In this document: positions 1 through 11,600 of the stretch, piece after piece | Layout: each line of letters begins with the position of its first letter | Numbering within the stretch: the first letter of the stretch is position 1 | From: Diphasiastrum complanatum | Taxonomy: Eukaryota; Streptophyta; Lycopodiopsida; Lycopodiales; Lycopodiaceae | Length of the DNA stretch: 64,000 nt | Assembly: GCA_029204225.1 (NCBI GenBank) | Contig: CM055102.1 | Span: 17,008,223 to 17,072,222, forward strand | Direction: 5' to 3' | Position numbers and translations under genes: made by a program | Notes under the pieces: model-generated | Told to the model about the DNA's origin: nothing | The model's database searches: none | Seen by the model: the letters and a program-made list of their open reading frames with translations, nothing else

Positions 1-205
1 CAAAAGCCAAGGAGAACATCAAGAGAAAGACAAGTACCTTCAAGGCTCACATATGATCAAAAGGGTAAGCAAGTAGTTTCTGGAAATTATGTTGCTTTCC
101 TAACCTCTTTGGATGAGCCTACAAGTGTAGATCAAGCAAGGAAAGAAGAGGAGTGGATCCAAGCAATGGATCTTGAGTATCAATCTCTTATGAAGAATGG
201 AACAT
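1..205 (+). pseudogene. copia reverse transcriptase, N-terminal fragment
   Basis: The frame is open from base 1. It shows the Arg/Ser-rich linker that precedes RT in copia polyproteins (PSRLTYDQKGKQ), then the usual start of the RT region, DEPTSVDQARK...EEWIQAMDLEYQSLMKNGT. The same linker is found in the copia elements at 8672 and 41595. Normally WxLV follows NGT and leads into the RT core with its YVDD site. Here the reading passes straight into foreign sequence after NGT, so the catalytic RT is missing. The open frame runs on to a stop at 760-762 inside the foreign part. Confidence 0.85.
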
Positions 206-1275
206 CTTTTGGGAGATCTTCTTGTGTACATGGAGCTATGCAAGTGGATGGATGTTATATTGCTGTAGAATCAAGTAATGGATCTGGAAAACAAAGTTTG
301 TTCAATGACTTTGATGATCAAGTTGAAGATCAAGAAGTTGATCTCGAAGCGCTTCAACTAGTCAAAAGGGAAGGTGGCAATTTGGAGCTAGTCAAGAGCA
401 TCAAAGGAGAGGTAATTGGCAAAGGTGTTATGGATCTATTTTTACAGCATACTGAAGACTCAAGTAAGGTCAAAGGAGCAGCAAGGAAGTGTTGTTCAAG
501 TTTACTTTACTTGTTCTATCTCATGTTTGAGCAATTTCATGTGGATGTGTGCAAATTGTCAAGATATGGTAAAACTAGCTACATTGGTGAGCATTGTTTT
601 GATGTTGGATTTGTACTAGCATTCTTGGCCGATTTTGCTGATGGAAATGAAGCTATTGGAGGTTCATTATGTCACTCATCCATGGCTAAGTACTCAAGTG
701 TTGAGCTACTTGGTGCCAATACTTGGAGATTGTCAATTTTTCTTGTGTCAAGTAGATCTTGAAGATGGACTAGTGCAAACTACTTGGTTTATGGAGTCAT
801 GTGGTGCTGGATTTGCATCATTTATGTACTCACCTACTCATGGATTTCCAAGGTTTTATGGTTTCTTATGGCAAGATGAAGATGGAGGCTCATTCATGGA
901 GTATCATGGTGGATACAAGGCAACAAAGGACAAAGGAGGAGGAGACATGCAAGCAAAAGTTTATCACTCACATTTATTGTTTGTTTGCTGTATTTTTCCA
1001 GAGATTTCAGAGCTGGAATCATGGTGGAATCATTTCATTTACATTCTATTTGATTCTTCATGTTCTAGTCACATTTTTACATGTAAAATTGATGTAAGAA
1101 ATAGTGATGCATCCCAAGTGGACACTATTCTCTATATCAATTATGGTTGTTTCTATTTTGAGCATTACATGAACATTGAAAGGAGATCTGTTCTTAGGAA
1201 GAAGATCATTCTTATGATGGATCAAAGTTCTATTGGCAAAAACTATGCTAGGAGCATTGAAAGCTAGGAAGGCGA
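206..1275 (+). other. captured non-retroviral segment, copy 1
   Basis: This segment lies between the copia RT start and RNase H and matches no retroelement domain I know. Its frames match the minus-strand segment at about 59340-60405 almost throughout, for example SSNGSxKQS, GGNLELVKSIKG, SKVKGAA, GGSLCHSSMAK, VELLGAxTWRLSIF and WFMESCGAGF. In this copy the frame is open to 762 and then shifts to a frame ending at 1265. It includes a hydrophobic stretch, FDVGFVLAFLADFADG, aligned with a stronger membrane-like stretch in the other copy. Differences between copies are often replacements and include indels, so present-day selection on the protein is not evident. The source is unknown: it could be a captured host gene or a family-specific ORF. 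Confidence 0.7.
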
Positions 1276-1839
1276 GGTTTGAGGTACATCATTGGAACTC
1301 AAGATTTTGGCATATTGTATGAGGGATCATCACCTAATCTTTTTGGATTTTCAGATTCGGACTATGCTGGAGATGTAATGGATAGGAAATCCATTAGTTC
1401 TTATTGTATTTTCATAGGTGATGGAGCTATATCATGGATGTCAAAGAAACAAGCCACTATCTCATTGTCATCTAGTGAGGTCGAGTACAAAGCTCTTACA
1501 CATTGCACAAAGGAGATGGTATGGATCAAGAGGATGATCAAGGATCTTCACTTGCTAGATTTTTCAGAGAGCGCAATCATCTTTTGTGACAATCAATCAG
1601 CCCAAAGAATGGCATCCAATCCTATCTTTCATGCTAGGAGCAAGCATATTGAGATACAATATCATTTTGTGAGGGAGCGAGTCATTGCAAAGGAGGTGGA
1701 GCTTCAACATGTGTCTTCAAGGGAATGTGTAGCTGATATCTTCACCAAAGCATTGGGAAAAGACTTGTTTATGAAGCATAGGACTTCACTTGGAGTATTA
1801 TCAAAGTCTATGCTAAAACTAGTTGAAGAGGGAGTGTGA
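1276..1839 (+). pseudogene. copia RNase H domain, C-terminal end of pol
   Basis: The reading starts at RYIIGTQDFGILYEG, where a complete element would have KRxLRYI. It holds the RNase H landmarks FSDSDYAGD (first Asp pair), SKKQATISLSSSEVEY (Glu), FCDNQSAQRMASNPIFHARS (Asp) and HIEIQYHFVRE, followed by ECVADIFTKAL. These are the standard copia RNase H motifs in order and all acidic residues are present. There is no ATG of its own; it was part of a polyprotein. It stops with TGA at 1837-1839, overlapping the first bases of the LTR. The domain looks intact but is orphaned from RT. Confidence 0.9.
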
Positions 1840-2484
1840 AAGATTCAACTAGTTTCATCACATTTTGCAATATTTCCATATTTGGCATATTGAGGCCAAA
1901 ACTTGTTTTAGACTTAGAGGTTGACTTTTCAAATTTCATTAGTCTAAATTTCATTTGAATAAACACTTTTTGAAAGTGTGGGAAAGATAGAATGCGAGAT
2001 TGAGTAGATTCAATTTGAATAAGTTGGGTACATTGAATCTAGACCCAAAACTGGTAGGGTTAGCATTTTGGTGGGAAAGCCAAGTGGCCAAATAGGGTTT
2101 GGACCTACTATAAAAGGATGTAACCCGTGGAGAGAGTCATATTCTCTCTTCTCTATCTCATTTCATGCTTATACATGGTTCTCTTGGGTTCTACTATCCA
2201 TTGGTGCACTATCTTGGTGATTGCTTGCAATTCTATGTGTAGAATGATCTATATTTGCTATTTTTGGATCCACACGTGTGAAATACAGTAGCTTGCTGGT
2301 TTTGTACGGACAGAAACAGTACATAATCATTTCATTCAAGTTTGATCAAGTTCTATTAGTGTTTGCATCTCAAATTGCGTGTAGATGCTGATTTTTCTAC
2401 ATTGGTGAAATTGATAGTGTATTTCTCTTTCTAACCAAAGATCATTCAAGTAGATTGGATCTTAAGGATCTGAAATCTTTCACA
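1835..2484 (+). repeat. 3' LTR of the copia element
   Basis: It begins TGTGAAAGATT and ends AATCTTTCACA, a perfect 11-bp terminal inverted repeat with TG...CA ends. A purine tract (gaagagggag) lies just before it. A TATA box (TATAAAA) is at 2109-2115 and the palindrome CACACGTGTG at 2271-2280. The sequence is related to the LTRs at 58776-59317 and 63462-64000. Confidence 0.9.
2109..2115 (+). promoter_or_regulatory. TATA box in copia LTR
   Basis: TATAAAA in the middle of the LTR, followed by ggatgtaacccgtgg. The same core (gtttggaccta then TATA) occurs in the 5' LTR at 63462-64000 but is deleted from the LTR at 58776-59317. Confidence 0.6.
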
Positions 2485-2534
2485 TTAATCACATGGCTCA
2501 CAAATAGAGGCCCTTTTTGAGTCCAAAAGGGCCC

Positions 2535-2622
2535 ATGCGCGCGCGCACACACACATGCACGCACGCAGGCACGCACGCGTGCGCGCGCACGCGCGCGCGC
2601 ACACACACACACACACACACAT
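2535..2622. repeat. alternating purine-pyrimidine (GC/CA)n microsatellite
   Basis: About 88 bp of alternating purine and pyrimidine: blocks of GC repeats, CA repeats and mixed GCAC units, with one phase break at cagg (2566-2569). It ends in (AC) repeats. It lies 50 bp after the copia LTR and encodes nothing. Confidence 0.9.
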
Positions 2623-2745
2623 CTAAACTAAATGTAATTTATTCATCATTGAAATGGTCACCAAGTCCATTGACTTACTAGAATGTGAGTCACTCCAATG
2701 TCCACTACATCAACACAAAAATAGAAAATGAGGTACGTGTTTGCA

Positions 2746-2940
2746 TCAAATGTTCTTTATGTTTGGAAGAATATTATGGTTATATATTATGAAATAGGTT
2801 ACTTCTGGAGGGTATAACTCCATGGTCAATTTCTCCACTAAAATGTCATACGACTCTCTGTATGTGAAATTGAACTCTTCTTTTGTGAGGACCCATTCGC
2901 CATCTATCATATACAATTTAGGGTATATGAATCTGGCGTA
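2746..2940 (-). other. 65-codon open stretch, exon-like, unidentified
   Basis: On the minus strand the frame from 2940 down to a TGA at 2748-2746 is open and reads like real protein (YPKLYMIDGEWVLTKEEF, then NFTYRESYDILVEKL). Upstream, a pyrimidine-rich run ends in a possible splice acceptor (gtgatacgccag). There is no ATG at its start. I do not recognise the family. It may be an exon scrap of a host gene or of an unknown transposon. It is not one of the retroelement domains found elsewhere in the window. Confidence 0.35.
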
Positions 2941-3084
2941 TCACAAAAATAAAAAGCCATGATAATTAGCAAGTAAGAACAAACTAAAAATGCAAACACT
3001 ATGCTTTCAAATTAAAGGATCTATACAATGTTTTCATTATACAACTAAACCTCAAGGCACATAGCAACCAACCAATCAATCAAT

Positions 3085-3485
3085 GAAATCATGTCCATCT
3101 CTTGATTATTTCTAGTGATAATCAAGTCGTCAACATAAAGAACAACCAAGGCAATCATACTATCAAAGCATAAGACAAGGATTAGGCTCAAAACGTGTTC
3201 TCACCATCCCCTTAGAACAAAAGTAGGCATCAATCCTGATACCATATGCATGCACATGGTGCCTGTTCGAAACCATAAAGAGCTTTATTCAAGCGACATA
3301 TTTTATGATCTTGTCCTTTCTCAACACAACCTTCAGGTTGATCCATGAACACTTATTCTTCAAATCACCATTTAGAAAACTAGATTTTACATCCATCTGA
3401 TATAAAGACCAACCAAAATGAGAAGCTAAGGCAATAAGTAATCATAGTCTATTTTACCTACACACTGGCGCAAAGGTCTCTTACT
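3085..3485 (-). pseudogene. decayed copia reverse transcriptase fragment
   Basis: Read on the minus strand across several frames, the region shows copia RT landmarks in order: ETFAPV (near 3470-3485), MDVKSSFLNGDL (3363-3400), LYGF and, at 3127-3138, LYVDDLI with the catalytic YVDD. Stops and frameshifts break it many times. Sequence is too diverged from the other copia copies here to be the same family, so it is an older insertion. No LTR was found with it. Confidence 0.7.
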
Positions 3486-4195
3486 TGCTCCCTGAAAGGG
3501 GAAAATGAGTATTGGTGTCCACTGAGCACTTTCTCCATGGTAAACACTCTATTTTCAAGTACCGTACTTGCAGGTACATTTTGAGTGCCCTTCATTTGGT
3601 CCAAAATGGACTTAGGGCTTGAAAATAAGGGCCATTCACATTTTTGAACTTTTTCTTCAAGCTAAAGAAATCCAACCCTTCAAGGATTTCAATGTTAGAA
3701 AATGAGATTTGAGGACCATGCAAAGATCTACAACGACCTCCATGCATGTGAGATTGCATAAGATGCATCTATGATAGATCAAATTAGATTTTCAAGGGCT
3801 ATCTATCAAGCTTTGATTCAAGGCAAGAGCTCATCTACAACAGAAGCTATGATCATCCAAAGAGAAGCTACTTTTTCACATTCACATGAAAAAAACAAAG
3901 TGAAAGTCACTATCAGAGAAAAAACCAAGCATGTTGCTCTTGGGTAGAGAGAGAAAATATACTCATATTCGAGTAGAGAGAGAATAGACCAAAGATGTAT
4001 GTGAACCTGATTTGTGGAAATTGTAAATTAGGTAGTAACCTTTATGCCAAGACTTCCAAAAAAATTTGGCAACGAGCCAAAAGTAGGCTATTGTTACTAA
4101 AGCAAAGCTTCAAAGCTAAAGTAACATCAAAAGAACAGATTGAGTTGCATAGAAAGGTGTTGGACACAGAGCTCTTGCAGATAGGCAAACTTTAG
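3486..4195. other. gene-less stretch
   Basis: No domain, LTR or RNA gene seen. A 66-codon open frame at 3995-4195 (+) is lysine-rich and unremarkable; I do not call it a gene. Two short copies of tagagagagagaa lie at 3945-3985. Confidence 0.5.
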
Positions 4196-4384
4196 GATCA
4201 ACTGAAGTCCTTCAATTCTAGGTCATCTAACTTTTCTTGTAGAGATTTTGCCTTCTGTGAAGGATGATCTAAAGGTTCAAAGAAAAAGAATACAAGCTAC
4301 TCAAGCTATGCTTGAACACAAAATTTTCTTGGATAAATTTTTTCAATGATGTTTACAATCCTGTCTCTTTTGGTGGTTGTTGGG
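4196..4384 (+). repeat. 188-bp direct repeat, copy 1
   Basis: Starts near gatcaactgaagtcc and ends near tggtggttgttg. It matches 5620-5805 in the same orientation at roughly 90% by eye. The 1.2 kb between the copies holds the gcgac-rich hairpin region. Confidence 0.75.
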
Positions 4385-5619
4385 AATGAATCTCAAACGA
4401 CGGCGTATCATCTCTATTTGTGCCTAGACGGTTGCTATTATTTTTCATGCTAAAGCGACTGTTAAGTGTCGCAATAAGGTCCAATCACTTTCGAGCGCGA
4501 ATTTTGAAAATATAACAGATTATCGTGTGGCGATGTTTATAACCATCGCCAAAATGCATTAGCACTCTCGGGTCATTTTCTGAGCAGGATATACAACATC
4601 GCAGTGAGACGTTTGTATGTCACCGAGCGACGGATTTAGGCCCCCATCCTTTGCGACGTTTGTGCGACGGTTACACTAGCGTCGCACAAACGTCGCAAAG
4701 GAATTTTGAAGGTAACGTCAGTCAAGGACACTCGTTTGTTTTAAAAATGTTAAAGTGTAACGAAACATCGCCCAACGACGTTTGTTTGGGTTTAAATTTT
4801 TTTTCTGGGGCTCGTGAGTGCTCATTTGCATCACGAGTTTCTAGTTTTTTGTTTGGAGAGTACATAATGGGCAACCTCCCTCTATTTTGAGAGGATTCTA
4901 TTGCTCTTTGTGAAAGGTGAGCACTAGCATTGATCAAAATTGCTCATGCTTTTTGTGCTATATATTTTAAATCGCAATGTGTATGAATATGTATTCGATT
5001 TACAAAAAAATATTTACAATTTTACAGGTGTGGCTTCAACTTTCATCTGAGAAGAAAGCATTGCCTCTACGAATGCCTTCTTCTTCATCATCGTCATCAC
5101 CCCCACTGCTGCCGGTGCCAGTTCCCGCCGTTGTCCCCTTGGCTTGGTTATCCTACGCAAGTTCTTGATCAATCTGCTCCTCTTGCGCTTCATCAATCTG
5201 CACACACAATCGCAGGTACTTTAGAAATTTGAATGCAATGCAAAATCCTATTTTAGCTGAACATGAGGTACATACGTATTTTGTGAAAGTTGAATGCAAT
5301 GCAATCCTATTTAAACCAAAGAGTAGTTTCAACTATCAGAAAATAAATTAGGGTTTATCTGATCTATTGGAAAGATGCCTCTACTTTTCAATTCACTCCG
5401 CATGTTCTCGAAATTACGATTGTAGTAGAGTTTTTATTCTTCATCACTTGAAAGTCTATCATAGATCGCATTCTGTAGACACATCCAAAAAACTTGTTAG
5501 CAATTGAGCTATGAATATAACTTAGTTGATTTAAGCTACGAATAGAACTTAACAATGCAATTTAGGGTAGATTTGTTTTACTAATCTCATCATGCTGATT
5601 GTCCTGCCACGTAATCATA
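4385..5619. other. gcgac-rich region, possible CACTA-type element remnant
   Basis: The first part (4385-4700) is unusually rich in gcgac/gtcgc words, including a short inverted pair (gcgactg...gtgtcgc) and a 21-bp hairpin. Similar GCGACG subterminal repeats are known from plant En/Spm (CACTA) elements. The rest has minus-strand frames with acidic runs (GDDDDEEEGIRRGNAFFS near 5060-5110) and EEL-type helical sequence near 5380-5460, broken by stops. I found no CACTA terminus, so the assignment is an inference. Confidence 0.35.
4648..4701. repeat. perfect 21-bp inverted repeat with 12-nt loop
   Basis: The left arm at 4648-4668 and the right arm at 4681-4701 are exact reverse complements built from the word gcgacgtttgtgcgac. 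The loop is ggttacactagc. It could be a subterminal motif of a DNA transposon, or a cruciform. Confidence 0.85.
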
Positions 5620-5805
5620 GATTAACTGAAGTCTTTCAATTCTAGGTCATCCAACTCTCTTGGTAGAGATTTGCCTTGTATGAAGGATGATTTAAAGGTT
5701 CAAAGAAAAGAATAAAGGCTGCTCAAGCTATGGTTGACCACATAATTTTGTTGGATAAATTTTTTCAATGATGTTTATTATCCTGCCTCTCTTGGTGGTT
5801 GTTGA
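5620..5805 (+). repeat. 188-bp direct repeat, copy 2
   Basis: Copy of 4196-4384 in the same orientation, with scattered substitutions and small indels. From 5806 to 6300 the sequence is AT-rich and I see nothing further. Confidence 0.75.
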
Positions 5806-6300
5806 GTACGATAGTTGTCATGCACAAACGTTTGACATTCATTTGTTATGAATGCCATTAAAAGATTCTGTGCATTGTGGAGATGTTAAGAATTAAAAGA
5901 CATAGCAATGTTTGTTGATATGTACATGTAGCTATGTTTTTCAATAATTAGTGATGCTTAGGAAGTTTTTTTTTTACCAGTTCTTGGATTTACGGACAAT
6001 ATTTTAGGCTGATAATTTTTTGTTTTGGAAGCTTAAAGGCCTTTTTGTTGAAAAAAATATAATCCCTTCATACCATTGCTTGATAATTTAGGTTCAAATT
6101 TTGGGAGTGCATATTCTTTGTCGAAATATTCTATTTTTCACTACCAAAATTAAGTGTGCTATGAAGTTTCTACTTATACAAACATGTTTTTTGTTAACTT
6201 TAGTTCTTGCAACTTATAAATTTTGGGGTTGTTGTTTGACATTGTTTGTTAATGATCATGGTTTTTATGGTTAGTAATGTATTTTTTGCCATGGATGTAG

Positions 6301-6904
6301 GAATGGTTTTGTTAGATGATCGACCACCAGAGGCACCTCTTCTAGATCGCAAGAAAGGTCTAGAATTGGCTCACAAAGCCCAACAGGTGATTAAGTTCAC
6401 TTTATTTTCAAATTATGGTTTTTTTATTTTTTATATCTATCCTGAATGTTTAAAAAAAAATTTGATGTTGATATTCCTAATTTCTATGAATGGTATTTAT
6501 GCAGTATCTTCTTTGGAGAGATTTCAGAAATGCCCCTATCCGTGGGCGTGGACGTGGATCGGAAGGCACTGAGAGGACGTCAAATGTTCCTATTTTTTGT
6601 AAGCCAACCACTACCTCATCAGCAGTGCCACGACCTAGTACTCATGATCATTCGGCGCCTGCTCCTTCACATGATGCAGGTCTAGTTAATGCTATTATAT
6701 CCACTATTTTATATGATGTGTTTGTGGCTCTCTTGTTATTCTCTTGCAATGTAAATTTATGTCACTAGTCAAAATATATATAGAGTAATGATGTTAGTAC
6801 TAAGAAGAATACATGCAGGTCGAGTTTCGTCTAGCACTTCAGGTAGTGATCGATCCAGACCACCTAATAGGTTTCCAGTTGTGCCTGATGAGACACAAAG
6901 ATGA
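6301..6904 (+). pseudogene. three-exon gene fragment, product unknown
   Basis: Three open pieces join in frame across consensus introns. Exon 6301-6386 follows gatgtag and ends cag|gtgatt. Exon 6505-6679 follows tttatgcag and ends atgcag|gtctag. Exon 6819-6904 follows acatgcag and reaches a TGA. The protein reads LLDDRPPEAPLLDRKKG, then WRDFRNAPIRGRGRGSEG, then a Pro/Ser/Thr-rich tail and GSDRSRPPNRFPVVPDETQ. The RGRGRG run and disordered tail resemble accessory ORFs of plant En/Spm elements, but no domain is certain. No start codon was found, so the 5' end is missing or further upstream. It could equally be a host gene fragment. Confidence 0.35.
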
Positions 6905-7110
6905 TATCCACATCTATTTGGACGAGTACGATAAAATATTGTTTACCATGTTTGTTTGTATCTATTTGTTTGCATTATAAGTAGTTCTATTTTTTTTAGA
7001 TTTCCATAACATACTACGGAAGCGAACGAAGATCTACGCTTTTCCAAGTGCCGAGCAGAATGACATCGCCTGTGTTGCAGTGGGTCCTGCAACAGATTAG
7101 GGGTGGATAA

Positions 7111-8150
7111 TATTAGCGGATTCCAGAGAATCCCCAGCTGCCGAGCCAAGCTAAAGACACAGAGTATCTCTTCCCCATGACCGAGGAGGTCTCAGAAGGA
7201 GGAGAGTAGAAGAAGCTGAGAGTCGAGCATGAGAGCCAAGAAATTACTAGCTAGGATGACAGTGAATTATCTATGTGAGCCTACATGGTGTATCCCAGAG
7301 AAGAAACGACCATGTAGGAGCTAGTAATATTTCCTAGGCTTTGTAAATAAATGTAAATCCCCCTTAAATAATTCAGAGTGAGCCACCTTTTGATGGTTAC
7401 CTCTAGTGGAAGGGCAAATTCCACTTGTATTTTTCAAATTAGTGGAATTGCCACTTGGGCTCCACATGGGCTGTCTTCTTGCTTATTTAAGGGCCCCCCT
7501 CTCTTGTGAGGGAGCTTTGAATGTATTGTCAAGTTCTCTTGAGTAAATAAAGAAGATCTTCCACGAGTTCTTGATAATTGTAAAGCTCCTTGTTCATGGC
7601 AATTTCTTGAGTGAAATGCCTGTGAGCATGTTTTGATTTCCTTTTGTGTTGTGGATTAATTATATTTCTTGCTTACTCTCTTGCTTTTAGTTGTGGATTA
7701 GATTTCATTTCTTGTTTGTGGATTAATGTAGAAATCAGCATTCAAGTAAACTAAATAGGCTGGATATGTGGTGTAGATCTTGCATATTCTCTTACATTCC
7801 AGTCCTTGATTGTTCTTGGACATTCCAAGCATCAAGAAATGGGTGTTTCTTGATTCTTGGGCTGCTAGAGTGCTGTTAGGAATCTAGTTTTCTTATTTCT
7901 TGTTTCTTGTTTCTTGTTTCTTGCTGAGTAGTTTAATCTTGTCATTGTTTTGTTCCTTGATTTTAGTAGGTAGATTCTAGAATTGCTTCCTGATTCAGAA
8001 TGCTGATCTATATTGAGCTAGGACTGGTTGCATGGCTTGTATATCCATGTAGCTGAGTAACGAATCTGTCTCTCCCACTGATAGGTTGGGGAATACTCAT
8101 TGTAATATGAGAAAACGCTTTTGCTTGGAAATCGTTTTAATAAGAAGACC
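7111..8150 (+). repeat. truncated gypsy LTR, inverted relative to its sister at 19934-21050
   Basis: The first ~1,040 bp of the LTR at 19934-21050 recur here in the opposite orientation, starting tattagcggattcc (sister: tgttagcggattc). Identity is high by eye. The match stops near 8150, losing about the last 80-100 bp of the LTR. No element body is attached. A run of about four ttgtttc-type units lies near 7890-7925. Confidence 0.85.
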
Positions 8151-8220
8151 AAACTGTAAAATAAAACTTGCAAAACAAGAATGTTTGTAGCAAACTAGTG
8201 AATTGAGCAAACTACGTACC

Positions 8221-8394
8221 ATGACATGATCTCCAATCCCTTGAGCATTTATAGGATTTGAAGGACGCGCAAGCGCTTGATCAGGATTTGGTGGAGGCCT
8301 CCTCCACATGTGATCATTGACTATGTGTCTTTTGTGATATTTAAATCCTTTGCAATTGGCACAATTACAAAGGATCTCTTCATCACATGGATCC
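8221..8394 (-). pseudogene. exon resembling the transposase-associated domain of plant CACTA elements
   Basis: On the minus strand an open stretch follows a splice acceptor (tttatgtag at 8395) and ends at a donor-like atg|gtacgtag near 8221. It reads LDPCDEEILCNCANC, then KGFKYHKRHIVNDHM, then WRRPPPNPDQ. The spacing ILCxCxxCxxF...VxxH is that of the N-terminal, probably zinc-binding, domain found before the transposase of plant En/Spm elements. No transposase core follows; the gypsy LTR at 7111-8150 lies directly downstream. The call rests on the Cys/His pattern alone and is tentative. Confidence 0.45.
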
Positions 8395-8671
8395 AGCTAC
8401 ATAAATCAAAAGAAAAAATATCATTAGTGCAATATATTCGAGCACTCAAATATGGCTTGCAATTAGAAATTAGCAAGTATCTTGAAATTCCAAAAGATTT
8501 GCATTGTTTCTAGTATTCTATGATTTGATTTTGTTAGAGATCATTCTTAGATCTTTATAGGAAGTTTATTACTGATCTTTTCAGGTCCCTAAGAAGTGGG
8601 ATGAGGTAGATCTTCAATCAAATCAATAGAAGTAACCTTCATTTGTGTCAAGTCCTTGATTAGGAGACTAG

Positions 8672-11600
8672 ATGGCATCTATAAATGCATATCTTTTGGA
8701 TACTAATGAAAGGCTCAAAACTAACTATTCCATATGGAAAGTTAGAATGGAATCCATCATGATCATGTAGGATCTGATGGAAATTGTAAATGGTAAGGAG
8801 GGTGAACCTATTCATCGTCAAGAAAAAGCCAAATACATCAAGAGGTGCAATGTTGCACTACATTGCATAAAAATGAATGTTGCAAATGAACTCTTAAGAG
8901 AGGTAGGAGATTGCACTTCGGCTCAAGATGCTTGGGAGACTTTGCAAAAGGTCTATGAATCCAAGAACCAAACTAGAATGTTAGCTTTGAAGAATCAAAT
9001 CTATAGAAGCTATCAAAAGAAAGGAGAGAGTGCACATACTTTTGTCCTAAGAGTAAAGGAATTGAACAAAGAGCTAGCCTTCATAGGTGATCCTATCAAG
9101 GATGAAGAGCTTGTTCAACTCATATTGAATGGACTAAGCTTTGAATTTGACAATTTGGTTCAGGGATATGCAATTATGGGTAAGCTACCCATACTTGAAG
9201 AACTCCAAGGCACACTCATGGCCGAGGAATCGAGAAGGAGCCAAATGCAAGAGAGGATGGATAGGCTTTCCATCCAAGGTGGAGATGACCAAGCTCTCTT
9301 CACCAAAGGCAAAGGCAAGTCCAAAGGCAAAGGATCAACATTCAAGAAGTCTACAAATCTTGAGGATCAAGAAGGACCCTCAAAGGCATCTCCATCAACC
9401 ACCAAAGTCAAGAAGGACAAATCAAAGGTGAAGTGCTACTATTGTAGCAAGATGGGGCATTATGCCTCGGAATACTTCAAGAGGAAGCAAGATCAAAGCC
9501 AAGCCAACATGACCAAAGAGGAGGAGGAGGAGAGTTCACATGAGGACTCTCTCATGATGTCCATATTTTCTTCAACAAGCTTCAAAGGAGAAGATCCTTG
9601 GTGGATTGACTCGGGTGCTAGTTCACACATGACTAGTAAAAGGGAGTTTTTCTCTTCTCTCTTATCTTATGATGGACCTATAAAGTCTATCTATACAACA
9701 AATGATGAAGTTTGTAAGATTGAAGATGTTGGTAGCATTCCCATTTGCTTAGGATCTTCCAAAAAGATCAACATAGAAGGTGTTTTGTACATTCCTACAA
9801 TAACAAAGAATCTACTAAGTGTTGGCCAAATGGTAGACAATGGTTTCAATGTTGACTTTGCTTCAAATGAATGTTTCATCAAGAAGAAGGGTAAGATAGT
9901 GGCTAAGGGCACTAGACTTGGCAAACTTTATAAGTTGGATGCATTTGTGGATACTAATGTTGTCATGTTGGCCGAGAAGAGCAAGATATCTACCTTTACT
10001 TTATGGCACAAAAGACTTGGACATGTCAACTCGGGTTCCATGGAGGCTATGATCAAGGAGGAGTATGCTTTAGGCCTACCAAGGTCTATTGGGAAGGAAG
10101 ACAAGGTTTGTGAAGCTTGTGCCTTATCCAAGGCACATAAGAAGGGGTTTCCTAACTCCATCACAAAGTCATCTCATCCTCTTGAACTCATACACTCGGA
10201 TGTGCACATTGCTAGCACCAAATCTAATGGAGGTTCATCCATGTTTTTAACCTTCATTGATGACTACTCAAGATATTGTTGGGTGTTCTTACTTTCCTTC
10301 AAGTCTCAAGTATTTGATACTTTTGTAAAGTTCAAGTTGTTTGTGGAAAAGCATCATAATCATAGCATCAAGATTCTTAGAAGTGACAATGGTGGAGAAT
10401 TCATCTCCAATGAGCTCAAGGCCTTTTGTGAGGAGGAAGAGATCAAGAAAGAGACTTCTTGTCCTTACACTCCTCAAGAAAATGGAGTTGCTGAAAGAAG
10501 GAATAGAACATTATGTGAATGTTATGAGGCTTTAAGATTAGATGCTTGTTTGCCCAAATCCTTTTGGGGTGAGTCTCTTGTATGTGCAAACTACTTGATG
10601 AATAGGGTGTCTTGCAAAGCAATTGAAGGCAAAACTCCTTATGAGATTTTGTATGGAAAGAAACCCAATCTCAATCACTTGAAAGTTTTTGGGTGTATAT
10701 GTTATATGCATGTTCCATTGGAAACAAGAACCAAGGAGGATCCATCTTTAACAAGAGGGATCATGCTTGGATATGCAAGTTCAAGCAAGGGCTACAAAGT
10801 CTATCTCCCATCCTTGAACAAATTTGTTGTTTCAAGGAATGTTATCTTTGATGAACATCATATGGATATGCTTGAAGAAGGCTCAAGTGCTCCAACAATC
10901 AAGAAGAAGATGGCCGAGGAGCAAGATCTTGGTTTTGAGGAGGAGCTCATGGAGGAGCAAGCACTAAACCCACCTATCACACCAAGGAGATCTTCAAGGG
11001 CAAAAGTGGAGCCATCAAGGCTCACATATCAAGGCAAAGGACAGCAAGTTGAGGGTATCTCATCCACTTCTTATGATTTATCTAGTTTTGAAGAACCACC
11101 TAATGTTGAAGATGCATTGAACTCCAAAGAATGGTATAAAGCTATGTTGCATGAGTATGATGCGTTGATTGAGAATGAAACTTGGTTGCTTGTTGAGAGA
11201 CCTCAAAGGAATGTAATAGGATGCAAGTGGGTCTTCAAGCTTAAGTTGAATGCAAATGGGAGTGTTAACAAACATAAAGCAAGATTAGTGGAAAAAGGTT
11301 ATGCTCAAGAGAGAGAGATAGACTATGAGGAAACTTTTGCACCCGTGGCCAAGATGGTCACAATAAGGCTAATAATTGCACTTGCATCACATTTTGGATG
11401 GATCCTATGTCAAATGGATGTCTCTAATGCTTTCTTGAATGGTTTTTTTGAAGAGGATATCTATATGGAGCAGCCACAAGGGTTCATCAAGCATGGAATG
11501 GAGAACAAAGTATGCCATCTCCAAAGAAGCATCTATGGCTTGAAGCAAGCCTTGAGATCTTGGAATTCAAGACTACATTGCTATATAATTTCACTTTCTT

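Larger units (their letters stand above)
1..2484 (+). mobile_element. Ty1/copia element, 5' part outside window, pol replaced internally
   Basis: Seen in order: the pre-RT/RT start of a copia polyprotein (1-205), a segment with no retroviral similarity (206-1275), copia RNase H (1276-1839), a polypurine tract (about 1824-1834) and a 650-bp LTR. The element belongs to the same family as the minus-strand element at 58776-64000, because the LTR ends and the inserted segment are related. It cannot be autonomous: most of RT is absent and the inserted part is frameshifted. Gag, protease and integrase would lie left of the window, so their state is unknown. Confidence 0.85.
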